Assembly: GCA_032027045.1 (NCBI GenBank) | Contig: JAVSMU010000001.1 | Location: 1,120,646 to 1,184,645, forward strand | Direction of reading: 5' to 3' | Source: Truepera sp. | GTDB taxonomy: Bacteria > Deinococcota > Deinococci > Deinococcales > Trueperaceae | Length of the DNA stretch: 64,000 nt | In this document: in pieces, positions 13,304 through 24,045 of the stretch | How positions within the stretch are numbered: the first letter of the stretch is position 1 | How the letters are laid out: each line of letters begins with the position of its first letter | Program-made: the position numbers and the translations under genes | The notes under the pieces: model-generated | Told to the model about the DNA's origin: nothing | The model's input: only the letters and a program-made list of their open reading frames with translations | Databases searched by the model: none

Positions 13304-16300
13304 TCACCACCTGAGGGTGAGGCCGACCTGGAAGGCGCTGCGATCGGTGTTCAGGATCACCCCGGCGTCGGCGCCGAACGTCTGGGAGAACGCGTACGAC
13401 AACGCCACGCCCAGCTCGGGCCGGGGCGAGTCGGGCACGCCCGCGGCGGGGAAGTCGATGCGCGTGGTGATGTCCAAGTCGAGCGGCCCCAGGCCGTAAG
13501 AGAGCTGCACCTCGTTGGTGAACGAGTAGGCGCGGTCGGGGCCGTCGTATGTGCCGATGCGGTAGCTGGCGAACAGGTCGGGGTTGAGGTAGCCGCCTAG
13601 GCGCAACGAGACGCCGAACGGCTGGGCCGTGTCGTCGAGCAGGCTCGACAGCGCCGAGGTGCGGATCTCGACGACGTCGAGGCCCAGCGCCTGCCTGAGG
13701 GCGTTGGCGAGCTCGCTGACCACCAGGACGTCCACCGCCGTGTCGAGCGCCCCCTGCGCCACCGCCGCACCGAGGCCGCCCGAGCCGATCAGGTCGGCGT
13801 TGAGCTCGAAGCGCCCGAGCGTGATGAGGCTCAGCAGCTCGGCGTCCGTGAAGGGGCGGATGCCCGAGCCCGGGCCCTCGCCCTCCACGTCGATGCGGGC
13901 GTCGGATGACACGCGGGGCTTCAGGTCGAACTTGAAGCCGCCCTCCTCGGGCGGGGCGGGCAGCATCTCGCCCGTGAAGGCCAGGTTCACGACGAACGTC
14001 TGACCCTCGCGGGGCGCCGTGAAACTCACGCGGCCGCCCGGAACCTCCACCCGCGACTTGTCGAACTCGGTGTGCGCGGCCACGTCCAGCTCGGGGAAGA
14101 CGCCGCGCCCGGGGCTGAAGGTGGCGACGGCCCGGTCGACGGTGAAGTCGCGGCCCGAGAAGCGCAGGTTGCCCCGCAGCGCCGTCGCGGTGCCGGCCAG
14201 CCGCGGCTCGGCGGCGTTGCCGCTCAGCACCAGGTCGAGCGCCGCCTCACCCGAACCCAGGCTCGTGGTGAGGAGCACGCGCTGCGGCGCCGAAATGACC
14301 AGGTTGGAGAAGCGCAGCGCCGCCATGGGGTTGGGACCGGCCACGGGGGCCGGCGGCGGAGCCCGCGCGGTTCCCGCGGCGGCCGGCGTGCCGCCTGCTT
14401 CGGCCTCAGCGGCGGGGGCGGCCGCAACCGACGGGTCGAGGATCACCTCGGAGGCGTTGATGGCGCCGCCGAGCGCGACGCCGCCGGGCTCGCTCGTGAG
14501 TGTCAGGTCCATGTCGGTGAGGGCGTTGGCGACCAACACCGCCGGGAACGCCACGCTCAAGCCGGTGCCGGTGGCGTGCAGGTCGAGGGGGACGAGCCCG
14601 CCCTTCACCTGGAGCTCGCCGGCGCCCATGCGCCCGGTGGTCTCCACCACCAGCGCCCCGGAGGCGTCCTGCGTGAGGGCGCCCTTCACGTCCTCCACCA
14701 CGCCGATGCCGGGCACGTCTAGGCTGCCGCCGAAGTCCACCTGCACGCCGGTGAGCGCCGCGGGCACGAGCGTGACGCGGGCGCCACCCGTGACGTCCAG
14801 GCTCCCCGAGAGCGGCGACACGCCGCTGAGCTGCGCGGCCAGCGTCAGGTCGGTGCCGCTCAGGGTCACGTCGGTGTCCTCGAGGCGGTAACGGCTGCCG
14901 GCCACCTCCACGTCCAGGTTCGGGCTGCTCAGCTTGGCGGTGGGGTGGGCCACGTCGCCGCCGGCGACGAAGGTGAAGGTGCCCTCTGCGCCCATGCCGA
15001 TGCGCGCTAGGGAGGGGAAGAGGCCGAGTAGCGGCGTGAAGTCGGCGTCGACCGCCTCCAGGTGGAAGTCGAGGTCGTCGCGCGTGAGCCGGCCCTGCGC
15101 CTCCCAGCGCCCCAGCCCGACGAACTCGGCGCGCTCGACCACCAGCGAGCCCTGGTCGAGGGTGACGGTCACGTTCCCCAGCGTCGGCACTCCCGCGCGC
15201 TCCAGGCGCACCTCCTCCGTGGCCAGGCGCAAGTAGCCCGACAGGGCGTCGGAGAGGGGCACGTCGAAGCGGAGGACTCCGGTGACGTCGGCGGTCACGT
15301 CGGACGGCCCCACCACCGCCTGGGCGAGGATCTGCGCCGGGAAGCGCTCGAAGCGCCCCACGCCGCTCACGTGATCGTCCTTCAGGTTGGCGTTGAGCGT
15401 GAGGCCCTTCAGCCGCAGGTTCGCGTCGAGCGAAGCGAGGCTGCCGCTGAGCGAGAGCTCGAGCTGCGACGTGCTGCCGCCCGCCGACACTTCCGGGCTC
15501 ACCAGCTGGCCGAACACGAACTGGTCGCGCAGCTGCACGACGCCGGTGACGGCCCCCGACAGGTAGGGGGCCCGGTCGTGAAGCACCGGGATCCGCGAGA
15601 TCTCGAGCGTCCGCAGCCGCGCCTCGAGCCTGCCGCCCGTCGGGGCGCCCTCGGCCAGCGCGGCGGGGAGGATGCCCGCCAAGCCCCACGACCCGGTGAG
15701 CGTCACGCGCCCGGCGTCCGACTCGAGGGTGGCGCTGCCACCCACGCGGCCGTCACCCACGCTGCTCGTGACGTCCAGGGCGACGCTTCCCAGGCCGGGC
15801 GGGTCGAGTCTCAAGTCGCTCACCTCGAGGCTGCCCGAGAGCTGCCCGCCGACGTGGTCCAGGCGCGCCCGCACCTCGCCGCCGCTCAACTTCAGGTCTA
15901 CGTCCAGCGTTACGGCGTCGGGCGCCTCGTTGGGGGCGTAATCACCGCGGATGACCCCGAACGGGCCGTCGTATGCCAGCTGCCACACGCCGTCCGCGGT
16001 GGTGAGGGTCCATGGGAGCGAGTACTCGGTCGTCCCGGTAGGGCTTTGGTCGCCGCCGCCCGTGAGGGGCAGATCGGTCACCAGCACCACGGTGCCGTGC
16101 AAGTCGGCGGCCGCGAGGCTCGCGCGCCCGTCGGCCTCTACGTCCACGCCCGCGATGTTCAAGCCGAAGCCCGCCAGCTCGAGCGCCGGCTCGGGGTCCA
16201 GCGTGACGAGCGCGGTGCCGCGCACGCCGTCCTCCCCGTGGAACAGTAGGCCGTCGGCCACGACCTGCGACGCGAGCGCCACGAGGTCCGGGGCGCGCAG

Positions 16301-19300
16301 CTCCGTGCTCAGGTGCAGTTGCGGCAGCCCGGTCACCTGCACGTCGAGCGTGGGCGTGGAGTCCTGGCCCGCGAGCGACAGGCGGAGCGGCCCGAACTCC
16401 AGCCGTGCGGCGCCCACGGCATGCAGTCCGGCGCCGGGGATCGAGCGAAGCCTCACTTGCGAGGTGACCGGCAGGTCCAGGCTCGCGCTCTTACCCGGCA
16501 CCTCGGCAAGGGTGGCAACGACCAGGTCGGTGGTAGGCAGCATGCGTCCCTGGATCCTCACCGGCTTGGTGAGATGCCCACCGCTGATCACCTGGTCGAG
16601 GGTGACGCCGGCGCTGGACACGCTCGCCCGGCCGACCGCGTCGAGGGGCCCGGCGGCGTTCGTGTCGAGGACGACCTGCGGGAGGGCGCCGACGCCCTGG
16701 ACGGTCCCCAGGGCGCTAACCCGCCAGTCTCCGAAGGCCGCGCCGACGACGCCCACCGAACCCGTCCACGCGCCGGAGCCGCCGCCGCCGCGCCGCACGG
16801 TCGCCGTCACCGCGCCGCCGTAGGCGCTGCCGAGGGCCTTGACGACTACGGCCCCGCCGCCGCCGCTGGTGAGCTCGAGCCCCAGGTCGAGGCCGGGGCC
16901 GTTGGCGGTGGCGTCCAGCCTGCCGGAGTCCAGCACGCCGCTGCCCCGCGCGCTGACCGCCACGCCGGCGCCTACCTCGAGAGCGCTCACGGTTGCCGTC
17001 CACTGCCCGCCGGTGGGTGAGAACGTGCCCTGCAGGTGCGGGCTGGTGACCTCGAGTCGGCCCAGGGGCGAGGCCGCGCTGACGCTCACGTGCCCGAGTT
17101 CGATGCCGGCGGCCACAGCGCCCTTCACGTCCGCCTGCAGCCAGTCGCCGCTCTGGCCCCCGTTCAGCGCGAGGGCCAGGGCACCGCCGAGGCCGGGGTC
17201 GATGCTCGCGAGATCGCCTTCGAGCTCGGCCGAGCCGAGGTCCGCGGCCACCCACGCCGTCCAGCCGGTCAGGCGCCCGGCGCCCGTCATGACTATCCGT
17301 GAGCCGTCGGCGCCCCGCCCGTTGGAGAAGAGCAGCACGGCCTCGCCGTAACGCGCCGACCCGGAGGCGCTGGCGGTGCCGTCCTGGAGGTTGGCGCGCA
17401 GGTCGGTGGCCAGCTCACCCAGGCTCAAGTTGCTGGTTAGCCTCAACTCGCCCGCAAGGGGCCGCCCCCCGGCGATGAGGGCGCCGCGGAGGGCGCCTTC
17501 GCCTTGGAGGTTGGCGCTGAAGACGGGGTCGGTGACGGCGCCGCTGAGGGAGACGCTGCCGCTGAGGCTGCCGCCGAGGCCCGCCACGCTGACCCCGGCC
17601 GCGTCGAGCGCGGTGGTTATCGTCGCGCCGCTCAGGCTGGAGAGGTCCGGCGCGGCCAGCGTGAGCGGCCCGGTGAGGGTGCCCGACAGGGACGTGCCCA
17701 GGTCGAGGTCGGCTAGGTCCAGCTGCGCGTCGAGGCCCACGCGTAGCCCACCAGTCTGGAAACCGAAGCGCCCCGAACCCGAGACGAGCGTCCCGGGGGC
17801 GCTGAGGGCCAGCTCCTCGACCGTCACGCCGCCGGCGTCCGCCTGTGCCGTGATGGCGAGGCGCGGGGCGGTCACTTGGGGCAGCCACGGCGACAGGTCG
17901 AGCCCGCTCAGCTGCACGCCGGCCCGCCAGTCGAGGCCCGTCGCCGCCACTTGCGCGTCGAGCGTGGCCGTAAGCGCCTCGCCTTCCAGCCGCACGGCCG
18001 CCGTGCCGCCCGAGTAGGTGACGGGGCCGCCGGCCTCCAGCTCGCCCGTGAGGGAGGCGGTGCCGCTCACCGTCGGGCCGGCAAAGGTGCCGCCGAGGCT
18101 CAGATCGGCGCCGAGGGTGGTGGGCACCGCGCTCAGTTCTTCGACGAGGGCCTGTAGGGGCAGCGCCACGGTGATGGCGCCCGTGAGGCCCTGGTTCCCG
18201 AGGGGATCGGCGGCGAGCGTGAGGGTGCCGCTTGCCACCGGGGCCTCCCCGTCGAGCCACGCGCCGGCCGTCAGGTTCAAGACGCCGTTCCCGGTGGCCT
18301 GCAGGCCGAGGCGCACCCGGCCTTCCAGCGGGTCCAGGTTCAGGTCGAGGGTGGCCGCGGCCTCGAGGTCGCCGGCGAAGCCCCGGTCCTTGGACCAGGT
18401 CAGGTCGGCGGAGGTCAGGCCGGCGCCCAACTCTTCGAGCGTGGGCGGCAGGGTCGGGACGACGTGGAGCAGGTCGCGCACGTCGTCGGCGCTGGCGCTG
18501 CCCCTCAGGGCGAACGACGCGAGGTCGGTGGTCGCCTCCGCCTTCAGGTCGCGCCACGTCAGGCTAAAGTGGTCGGCCACTAGGGTGACGCCCGCGTCGC
18601 CTTGCAACGCCGGCGTGCTCAGGGTGCCGCGTAGGTTCAGGCCGCCGGTAACGGCTCCCGCCGCCCTGAGTTCGACCGGTGCGCCGTTCTCGAGCAGGCC
18701 CGTCAGGCTGGCGGTGAGGGCGTCGAGCGTCACGTCGGTGCCGACCACTTCGGCGGTGGCGTCGGCTGTGAGTCCGTAGGCGATCACGCTGCCGGCCGGC
18801 GCCGTTAGCGTGGCGGTGACCGTGCGTCGGGTGCCCGCGCCGTTGCTACCCTCGGCACTCTGCTCGGGGCTCAGGACGGCGCTCAGGTGGGCCTCCCCGT
18901 AACTGGCCGTTAGGGTCCCGCCGCCGCTGGCGTCGGCGCTGACGCTCAGGTTGACGGGCGTGGCCCCGAAGTGACCCTCGAGGTTGGCGCGCGGCTGTCC
19001 CCCCGCCTCGGTCGTCCAGGTGAGGGCGCCGTCGAGCTCCCCGGCGGGCCCGCTCAGCGCGAGGTGCAGATCGTGCGGTGCGGTGCCGTACACGCGCAGG
19101 TCGTTGCCACCCGTGTGCGCGGTGAGGTCGAGCGTCAGGCCGGCTGCCAGTGGTTGGGTGGCGAAGGTGGCCACGCCGCCGCCCGTCACCTCGAGGTCGA
19201 TGCCCAGCGCGGTGCCGACGGCGGCCCAGTCCACCTCGCCGAGGTCGAGGCGCGCCTCGAGGTCCGCGGCCTCGCCGTTCAGTTCGACCGTCGCGAGGTC

Positions 19301-22300
19301 GGCGCCGCCGCGGCTAGCGAGCAGCCGCCCCGAGTAGGCGAGGCCATCGCCGTCCAGCTCGGCGCGCAGGCGCGTGGGTTCCTTGCCGCTCTGGACCTCG
19401 GCCCCGGCGGTGGCGACCCAGGTGCCGGCGGGCGTGAGCTTCAAGTTCACGTCGACCGGACCCTGCAGGACCCCCGTCACGGGCTCGATCTCGGGCGCCG
19501 CCGCCACTACGCTGGCGCCGGGAACGCTGACCCTCGCGTTCACACCGTCGGCCAGCGAGGCCTCGACCTGGCCCTCGAGGGCGCCCGCCAGGGTCGCCGT
19601 TATCTGCGGGTCCGTCAGAGTACCCGCCACGGCGGCCGTGACGTTCACGGGGCCCGCCACGCTGGTCAGCGCCACCGTGAGGGAGCCAGAGAGCCGGTCG
19701 CCCTCCAGGGTCACGGCGCCGTCGCCAGTCTGGCTGACCCGCGCCACGCCGGAGAGTGGGTCGTAAGACAGGGCGAGATGCTGCTCGGGTAGGGTGCCCA
19801 GCTCGGCCAGGTCGAACGGCGCCGTGCGGAGCGTGCCGCTCAGGGTGGGGGCCGGCGCGGCTTGGGCCCCCGCTTCCGGCCCAGTTGCGCCTGGCTGAGT
19901 CGCGCCGTCCACGGTCGCGCCTTGCCCGCCCGCGTCGTACACGAGGTCCGCGGTGGCCCACTCGCTAAGAGCGCTAAGCCGGCCCTCCAGGCGCAGGACG
20001 GGCAGCAGCGTGCCACGGGCGCTGAGGGTGCTGTCGGCGGGGCCGCTCGCCGTGGCGCTGACGGCGAGCTCGTCACCCGCGCCCGTGAAGGTGAGGGCTG
20101 CGCTGAGCGGGCCCGTGATGGTCGCCGTGAGCGCCCCGCGCCAGCCGCCGGGGGCGAGGGTCAAGGTTCCCGACGCATTGCCGTCGAAGCCGGCCGGCAG
20201 GTAGCGGCCCAAGGGTGCGTCCGTGGCGCGGAGCCGGAGTTGATTGCCGCCGTCCTCCACGCCGCTGCTCAGGTAGATGCCCGCACCCTCCACCACCAGG
20301 TCGGCGCTCGCTGCCCTGCCCGTCAGCCGCGCCTTCAAGGGCGTTCGGTCGGCGGCGGACGGCCCGGGCGTGAGCTCGAGCGTCGCCTGGTAACTGGGTC
20401 CGCCGAGAAGGTCGACCGAGCCACGCCCCGTGACCCGCCAGTCGGGCCTCAGGTCCTCGGGTAGGGGCGCCGCGAGCTCTGCGCCCGCCACGTCCAGTTC
20501 CACGGAGAGGTCGGAGAGAGTGCCCTCCACGGTCGCCAGGCGCGCGCCCGTGGAGGGGTCTTCGAGGGCGCCGTGGAGCTTCAGCGTGGCCAGGTCGGTG
20601 AGGCTGGTTGCGGGCACACCGGCGTTACCGGGCGCGCTGGTTGCGGGCACACCGACGCTGCCGGGCGCGAGGGTGAGAGCGTACGGCTTGCCGGCGTACT
20701 CCACGCTCGCGGCCACCCCGCCCTCGAGCGTCCAGGCGTCGCCCGCCTGCCGAACGTTCAGCCGCTCGCCCCCCAGGCTCAGGCTGCCGGCCAGGTCGGC
20801 CCAGGTGAAGTCCAGGATCCATGGCGTGGGTAGCACCGTGAGGGGCCCGAGTTCGAGCGCCTCGACCCGGCCGCTGCCGCGTGCGCCGCTCGTGTCGACG
20901 CTCACGCCCTCGAACGGCCCGACGTTGCCGACCAGGCCCGCTGCGCCAACGTCTTGCAGGCTCACCGTGCCGGTACCCGATACCGGCAGGCCCCCGAGGT
21001 CGCCGGTGACGCTAACCGCGAAGGCGTCGCCCTCGCCTACCGCTACGAGCGTGAGCGCAGCGGGCTGGGTGAGCGTTAGCGACAGCGGCCCTCTCACCTC
21101 GGCGCCGCTGCCCTTCAGGTCGAGGGTCAACTCCCCGGCGGCGGCGGCGGAATCCAGGCCCACGGCTGCCGCCAGTTCTGCGGCGTCGGCCGTGCCGGTG
21201 GCGGCCCACTCCCCGGTGGCGACCGAGTACTGGAGGCGCAGGCCGGCGGCCTCGGCGGCGAGCAGCCCGGTGCCCGCCCAGTCGGCGCTCAGGCCGAGGG
21301 GCAGCTCGCCCAGCGTGCCGCTCGCCTCGAGCGAGCCCATGTCGGGGGCCAGCGAGCCTTCCAGGGTAAGGGGGGCAGGAAGCGCCAACCCCGCCACGTT
21401 GGCGTTGGCGGGCAGCGACGCGCTCACGCCAAGTCCGCCGCCTGCCAGCGCGGCGGCCGATCCGCTGAGGGGCGCCCAGTCGTCGGATCCCTCGAGCCTC
21501 ACGGGCAGGCCCGTGACGGTGGCGCCGAAGGCGGTCGAGGAGCCGGCGCTGAGGTCGACGTGCTCGCCGTTCACTCTCAGGTTCCAGGTTGCGTCGGCGC
21601 CCGCCCCCAGCAGCAGGCCGAGGTCGAGGTCCAGCGGGCCAGGTGCCGCCTCGAGGGGGCCCGCCGCCGCGTTGGTAAGCGCCGCCGTGCCGGTCACGCT
21701 GAGAGTGTCGTTCGAGAAAGTCAGCCGGCCATCGGCCACGCTGACGGTGCCGCCGACGCCGTCGCCCGTCACCGTCACCGGGCCGAGCGTCCACTCGGCC
21801 CGCACGCCGCCCTCGAGCAGCTCGGCACGCAGCGCCAGCGGCCCGAAGCTGCCCTGCACGGCGCCTAGCGTCCCACCGGCGAACGAGGCGGTGGCGCTCC
21901 CCCGCAGGTCGGCCGACACCGTCAGGCCCGCGGGAAGCGCCGGGTCCGCGGCCGCCAGGTCCGGCGTGAGGGGTTCCGGGCCGTCCAGGTCGAGGCTCAA
22001 CGCCAGCGCGTCGAGCGGACCCTCGGCCCTGAGCGACACGGTAGCGGGCCCGCTGGTGCCGGGGACGTAGGCGTTGTCTAGGTTGATGGCGCCGTCCAGC
22101 TTGTCGTCGGCGAAGACGAAGGCGCCGGAAAGAGTCACCCCCGCGCTGGAGTACGCGAACGCGTCGGTGCTGCCCGAGACGAAGGCCCCCCAGCCGTCCT
22201 GGTCGCGCTGGGCCTCGAGTTCGATGGTGGTCGGCGCGCCCGTGACCTGCCCCGTCCAGTCGGCGGTGAGCAGGGCGTCGGGGGCGGAACCCAACGGCAG

Positions 22301-23566
22301 CTCGAGTACCGCCGAACCGATGCGGCCCCCCGGCTCGAAGCCGGAGAACTCGAAGCCGCCGAGGTCGACGGCCTTCGCCCGCACCCGCAGCATGGGTTCG
22401 CCCCTGGGGGTTGAGGCGATCGTCAGGGCCACCGGGCCGCCGCCCAGGGTGGCCGACGCGTCGACGGTGAGGTTGGTCGCCGTACCAGCCTCGAAGCGCG
22501 TCTCGAGGTCGGCTAGTGGCAGGCCGTTGACGGTGCCGCCGCCCGTGGCCTTGCCCCGCGCCAGTACGTCCTCCCAGCCGCTGACGTTCAGCTCGAGCTG
22601 CAGCGCGCCTTCGGCGTCCACGGGGAGCCCATCGGGGAAGGAGTCGCGCAGCAGCCAGTCGGCGGCCCGGACCATGGAGGGCGTTGCGGTTCCCGTGGCG
22701 GAGAAGTTCATGGCCTCCACGTCGACGGTGCCGGTCGCTTGCACGTGGCCGCCCATGCCCTCGCCCTGAACGTCGGCACTGATCACGGGGTAGCGGAGCT
22801 TGACGGTGCCGCTCACGCCGTGGGCCTCGAGGCCGAGGTCCGAGACGGCCCCGCCCTTCAGTTCGAAGTCGCCCGCCAACTGGCCACGCTTGACCGACAG
22901 GGTGCCCGAAACCGTGCCGGCCCGCGCGCCGGGCCACCACTGCCTGGCGATGGTCGCGTCGGCATGCTCGATAACGGCGTTGAAGTCGAGGGTGCTCGGG
23001 TCGAGGGTGCCGTGGAACGCCAGCTCGCCGTCCGCCGTGCTCACCCGGGCGGCCACCCTCAGGTCGCCCGCCTCGTTGGTGACGTCCAGGCCCGTGATGC
23101 TGGCTTCGGGCAGGGTGAACGGCACCTGCCGCGCGTTCAGCTGCACGCCCGAGAGGTGGACGGTTCCCAGCCGCACCCGCGGCGCGAAGCCGCCGCCGCC
23201 GCCTGGCGCGCCGCTGCCGGCAAGCAGCGCGTCGAGGTCGCTCAGGCCCACCTCGCCCGTAGCGCCGGCGACATCCACGTCGAGCGGCAACTCGCCGCCG
23301 AGCAGTGCGGGCAGGAAGTAGTCGATCCTGAGGCGGTCCACGCTCACGGTAGACCCGAAACCGTCCGCCCTCACGCCGAGCAGCGTCACGTTGCGCCACA
23401 GGTTGCCCTCGCTCCGCTGGTAGGTGAGCGTGACGCCCTGCCCCTCCACCACGCGCAGGAGGTAGCCGAGCGCGGCGTCCCTGACGGCCGGAAGCAGCGG
23501 CGCCAACGCCACTGCGCCCAGCAGCAGGGTCACGATGGCGGCGGTGAGCAGGGTTTTCCGCGGCAT
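13304..23566 (-). CDS. Giant TamB/DUF490-like envelope protein
   Basis: About 3,420 residues. Residues 1-30 form a signal anchor (RKTLLTAAIVTLLLGAVALAPLLP). The rest is a very long run of Gly/Ala/Thr/Leu-rich beta strands in alternating patterns (LxLxxxGxLxxP) of the kind that make the hydrophobic groove of AsmA/TamB bridge proteins. The last 350 residues match the TamB C-terminal domain: FSGRDFTVDRAVATFSPGRG, FNLAFTGEMLPAPPEE-like text, a LLSLITLGRF segment, and the final strands ending in LTLRW like a beta-barrel-type signal. TamB-family proteins carry lipid or assist barrel assembly between membranes. E. coli TamB is about 1,260 residues, so this is nearly three times longer. The ATG at 23566 was chosen because the anchor begins there. 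It has no bamA neighbour. Confidence 0.88.
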   Translation of the reverse strand: MPRKTLLTAAIVTLLLGAVALAPLLPAVRDAALGYLLRVVEGQGVTLTYQRSEGNLWRNVTLLGVRADGFGSTVSVDRLRIDYFLPALLGGELPLDVDVAGATGEVGLSDLDALLAGSGAPGGGGGFAPRVRLGTVHLSGVQLNARQVPFTLPEASITGLDVTNEAGDLRVAARVSTADGELAFHGTLDPSTLDFNAVIEHADATIARQWWPGARAGTVSGTLSVKRGQLAGDFELKGGAVSDLGLEAHGVSGTVKLRYPVISADVQGEGMGGHVQATGTVDVEAMNFSATGTATPSMVRAADWLLRDSFPDGLPVDAEGALQLELNVSGWEDVLARGKATGGGTVNGLPLADLETRFEAGTATNLTVDASATLGGGPVALTIASTPRGEPMLRVRAKAVDLGGFEFSGFEPGGRIGSAVLELPLGSAPDALLTADWTGQVTGAPTTIELEAQRDQDGWGAFVSGSTDAFAYSSAGVTLSGAFVFADDKLDGAINLDNAYVPGTSGPATVSLRAEGPLDALALSLDLDGPEPLTPDLAAADPALPAGLTVSADLRGSATASFAGGTLGAVQGSFGPLALRAELLEGGVRAEWTLGPVTVTGDGVGGTVSVADGRLTFSNDTLSVTGTAALTNAAAGPLEAAPGPLDLDLGLLLGAGADATWNLRVNGEHVDLSAGSSTAFGATVTGLPVRLEGSDDWAPLSGSAAALAGGGLGVSASLPANANVAGLALPAPLTLEGSLAPDMGSLEASGTLGELPLGLSADWAGTGLLAAEAAGLRLQYSVATGEWAATGTADAAELAAAVGLDSAAAAGELTLDLKGSGAEVRGPLSLTLTQPAALTLVAVGEGDAFAVSVTGDLGGLPVSGTGTVSLQDVGAAGLVGNVGPFEGVSVDTSGARGSGRVEALELGPLTVLPTPWILDFTWADLAGSLSLGGERLNVRQAGDAWTLEGGVAASVEYAGKPYALTLAPGSVGVPATSAPGNAGVPATSLTDLATLKLHGALEDPSTGARLATVEGTLSDLSVELDVAGAELAAPLPEDLRPDWRVTGRGSVDLLGGPSYQATLELTPGPSAADRTPLKARLTGRAASADLVVEGAGIYLSSGVEDGGNQLRLRATDAPLGRYLPAGFDGNASGTLTLAPGGWRGALTATITGPLSAALTFTGAGDELAVSATASGPADSTLSARGTLLPVLRLEGRLSALSEWATADLVYDAGGQGATVDGATQPGATGPEAGAQAAPAPTLSGTLRTAPFDLAELGTLPEQHLALSYDPLSGVARVSQTGDGAVTLEGDRLSGSLTVALTSVAGPVNVTAAVAGTLTDPQITATLAGALEGQVEASLADGVNARVSVPGASVVAAAPEIEPVTGVLQGPVDVNLKLTPAGTWVATAGAEVQSGKEPTRLRAELDGDGLAYSGRLLASRGGADLATVELNGEAADLEARLDLGEVDWAAVGTALGIDLEVTGGGVATFATQPLAAGLTLDLTAHTGGNDLRVYGTAPHDLHLALSGPAGELDGALTWTTEAGGQPRANLEGHFGATPVNLSVSADASGGGTLTASYGEAHLSAVLSPEQSAEGSNGAGTRRTVTATLTAPAGSVIAYGLTADATAEVVGTDVTLDALTASLTGLLENGAPVELRAAGAVTGGLNLRGTLSTPALQGDAGVTLVADHFSLTWRDLKAEATTDLASFALRGSASADDVRDLLHVVPTLPPTLEELGAGLTSADLTWSKDRGFAGDLEAAATLDLNLDPLEGRVRLGLQATGNGVLNLTAGAWLDGEAPVASGTLTLAADPLGNQGLTGAITVALPLQALVEELSAVPTTLGADLSLGGTFAGPTVSGTASLTGELEAGGPVTYSGGTAAVRLEGEALTATLDAQVAATGLDWRAGVQLSGLDLSPWLPQVTAPRLAITAQADAGGVTVEELALSAPGTLVSGSGRFGFQTGGLRVGLDAQLDLADLDLGTSLSGTLTGPLTLAAPDLSSLSGATITTALDAAGVSVAGLGGSLSGSVSLSGAVTDPVFSANLQGEGALRGALIAGGRPLAGELRLTSNLSLGELATDLRANLQDGTASASGSARYGEAVLLFSNGRGADGSRIVMTGAGRLTGWTAWVAADLGSAELEGDLASIDPGLGGALALALNGGQSGDWLQADVKGAVAAGIELGHVSVSAASPLGRLEVTSPHLQGTFSPTGGQWTATVSALEVGAGVAVSARGSGVLDSGRLDATANGPGLDLGLELTSGGGGAVVVKALGSAYGGAVTATVRRGGGGSGAWTGSVGVVGAAFGDWRVSALGTVQGVGALPQVVLDTNAAGPLDAVGRASVSSAGVTLDQVISGGHLTKPVRIQGRMLPTTDLVVATLAEVPGKSASLDLPVTSQVRLRSIPGAGLHAVGAARLEFGPLRLSLAGQDSTPTLDVQVTGLPQLHLSTELRAPDLVALASQVVADGLLFHGEDGVRGTALVTLDPEPALELAGFGLNIAGVDVEADGRASLAAADLHGTVVLVTDLPLTGGGDQSPTGTTEYSLPWTLTTADGVWQLAYDGPFGVIRGDYAPNEAPDAVTLDVDLKLSGGEVRARLDHVGGQLSGSLEVSDLRLDPPGLGSVALDVTSSVGDGRVGGSATLESDAGRVTLTGSWGLAGILPAALAEGAPTGGRLEARLRTLEISRIPVLHDRAPYLSGAVTGVVQLRDQFVFGQLVSPEVSAGGSTSQLELSLSGSLASLDANLRLKGLTLNANLKDDHVSGVGRFERFPAQILAQAVVGPSDVTADVTGVLRFDVPLSDALSGYLRLATEEVRLERAGVPTLGNVTVTLDQGSLVVERAEFVGLGRWEAQGRLTRDDLDFHLEAVDADFTPLLGLFPSLARIGMGAEGTFTFVAGGDVAHPTAKLSSPNLDVEVAGSRYRLEDTDVTLSGTDLTLAAQLSGVSPLSGSLDVTGGARVTLVPAALTGVQVDFGGSLDVPGIGVVEDVKGALTQDASGALVVETTGRMGAGELQVKGGLVPLDLHATGTGLSVAFPAVLVANALTDMDLTLTSEPGGVALGGAINASEVILDPSVAAAPAAEAEAGGTPAAAGTARAPPPAPVAGPNPMAALRFSNLVISAPQRVLLTTSLGSGEAALDLVLSGNAAEPRLAGTATALRGNLRFSGRDFTVDRAVATFSPGRGVFPELDVAAHTEFDKSRVEVPGGRVSFTAPREGQTFVVNLAFTGEMLPAPPEEGGFKFDLKPRVSSDARIDVEGEGPGSGIRPFTDAELLSLITLGRFELNADLIGSGGLGAAVAQGALDTAVDVLVVSELANALRQALGLDVVEIRTSALSSLLDDTAQPFGVSLRLGGYLNPDLFASYRIGTYDGPDRAYSFTNEVQLSYGLGPLDLDITTRIDFPAAGVPDSPRPELGVALSYAFSQTFGADAGVILNTDRSAFQVGLTLRW

Positions 23567-23742
23567 TGCGCTAAGGGTGCTTTCCAGTTCTTCAGGGTCA
23601 GCCGGGGTGGCAGGCAGGAGGCGGCAGGAACCCCGTGCCCTACGCGCTTCGAATAGCGGCCAGCCTACCACTTCCCCATGAGAAGGCCGCGTGCGCGTTG
23701 GCCAACCTAACGAGACGATGAAGCCGGCCGCTGCCACCTTGG

Positions 23743-23748
23743 TAGCAT
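23743..23748 (+). promoter_or_regulatory. -10 box of acyP-trpC
   Basis: TAGCAT ends 9 nt before the acyP ATG at 23758, so the leader would be two or three bases or absent. Confidence 0.4.
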
Positions 23749-23757
23749 GCCCGCCAG

Positions 23758-24045
23758 ATGAGCGAACCCCATGCCAGCCGCCGCTTCACCGCCCTCATCT
23801 CGGGGAACGTACAGGGGGTGGGCTTCCGCGCCTTCGCAAGGCGCCACGCCACCGACCTCGGCGTGAGGGGCTACGTGGAGAACCTGGCCGACGGCCGCGT
23901 GGAGGTGGTGGCGGAGGGCCCGCAGGACGCCCTGGACGTCCTCCTCGTGAAGCTCCGCATGGGGCCCACGCACTCGCAGGTGGAGGGCATCGACGTCGAG
24001 TGGGCCGACGGCGGCGGGGCGCTGCCGGGATTCCACATCTACTGA
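23758..24045 (+). CDS. acyP: Acylphosphatase
   Basis: Hydrolyses acyl phosphates in the cytoplasm. The 95-residue protein has the small ferredoxin-like fold. The GNVQGVGFRAF signature holds the phosphate-binding loop and catalytic Arg, and GYVENLADGRVEVVAEG holds the catalytic Asn. Normal length. The stop codon overlaps the trpC ATG (TGATG), so the two genes are coupled, an unusual pairing. Confidence 0.95.
   Translation: MSEPHASRRFTALISGNVQGVGFRAFARRHATDLGVRGYVENLADGRVEVVAEGPQDALDVLLVKLRMGPTHSQVEGIDVEWADGGGALPGFHIY

Noticed and set aside
13350-23650. Many long open frames on the plus strand and in other minus frames across the tamB-like gene
   Set aside because: They are shadows of a very GC-rich gene with a strong codon-position bias. 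None has a recognisable domain, a ribosome binding site or consistent composition.
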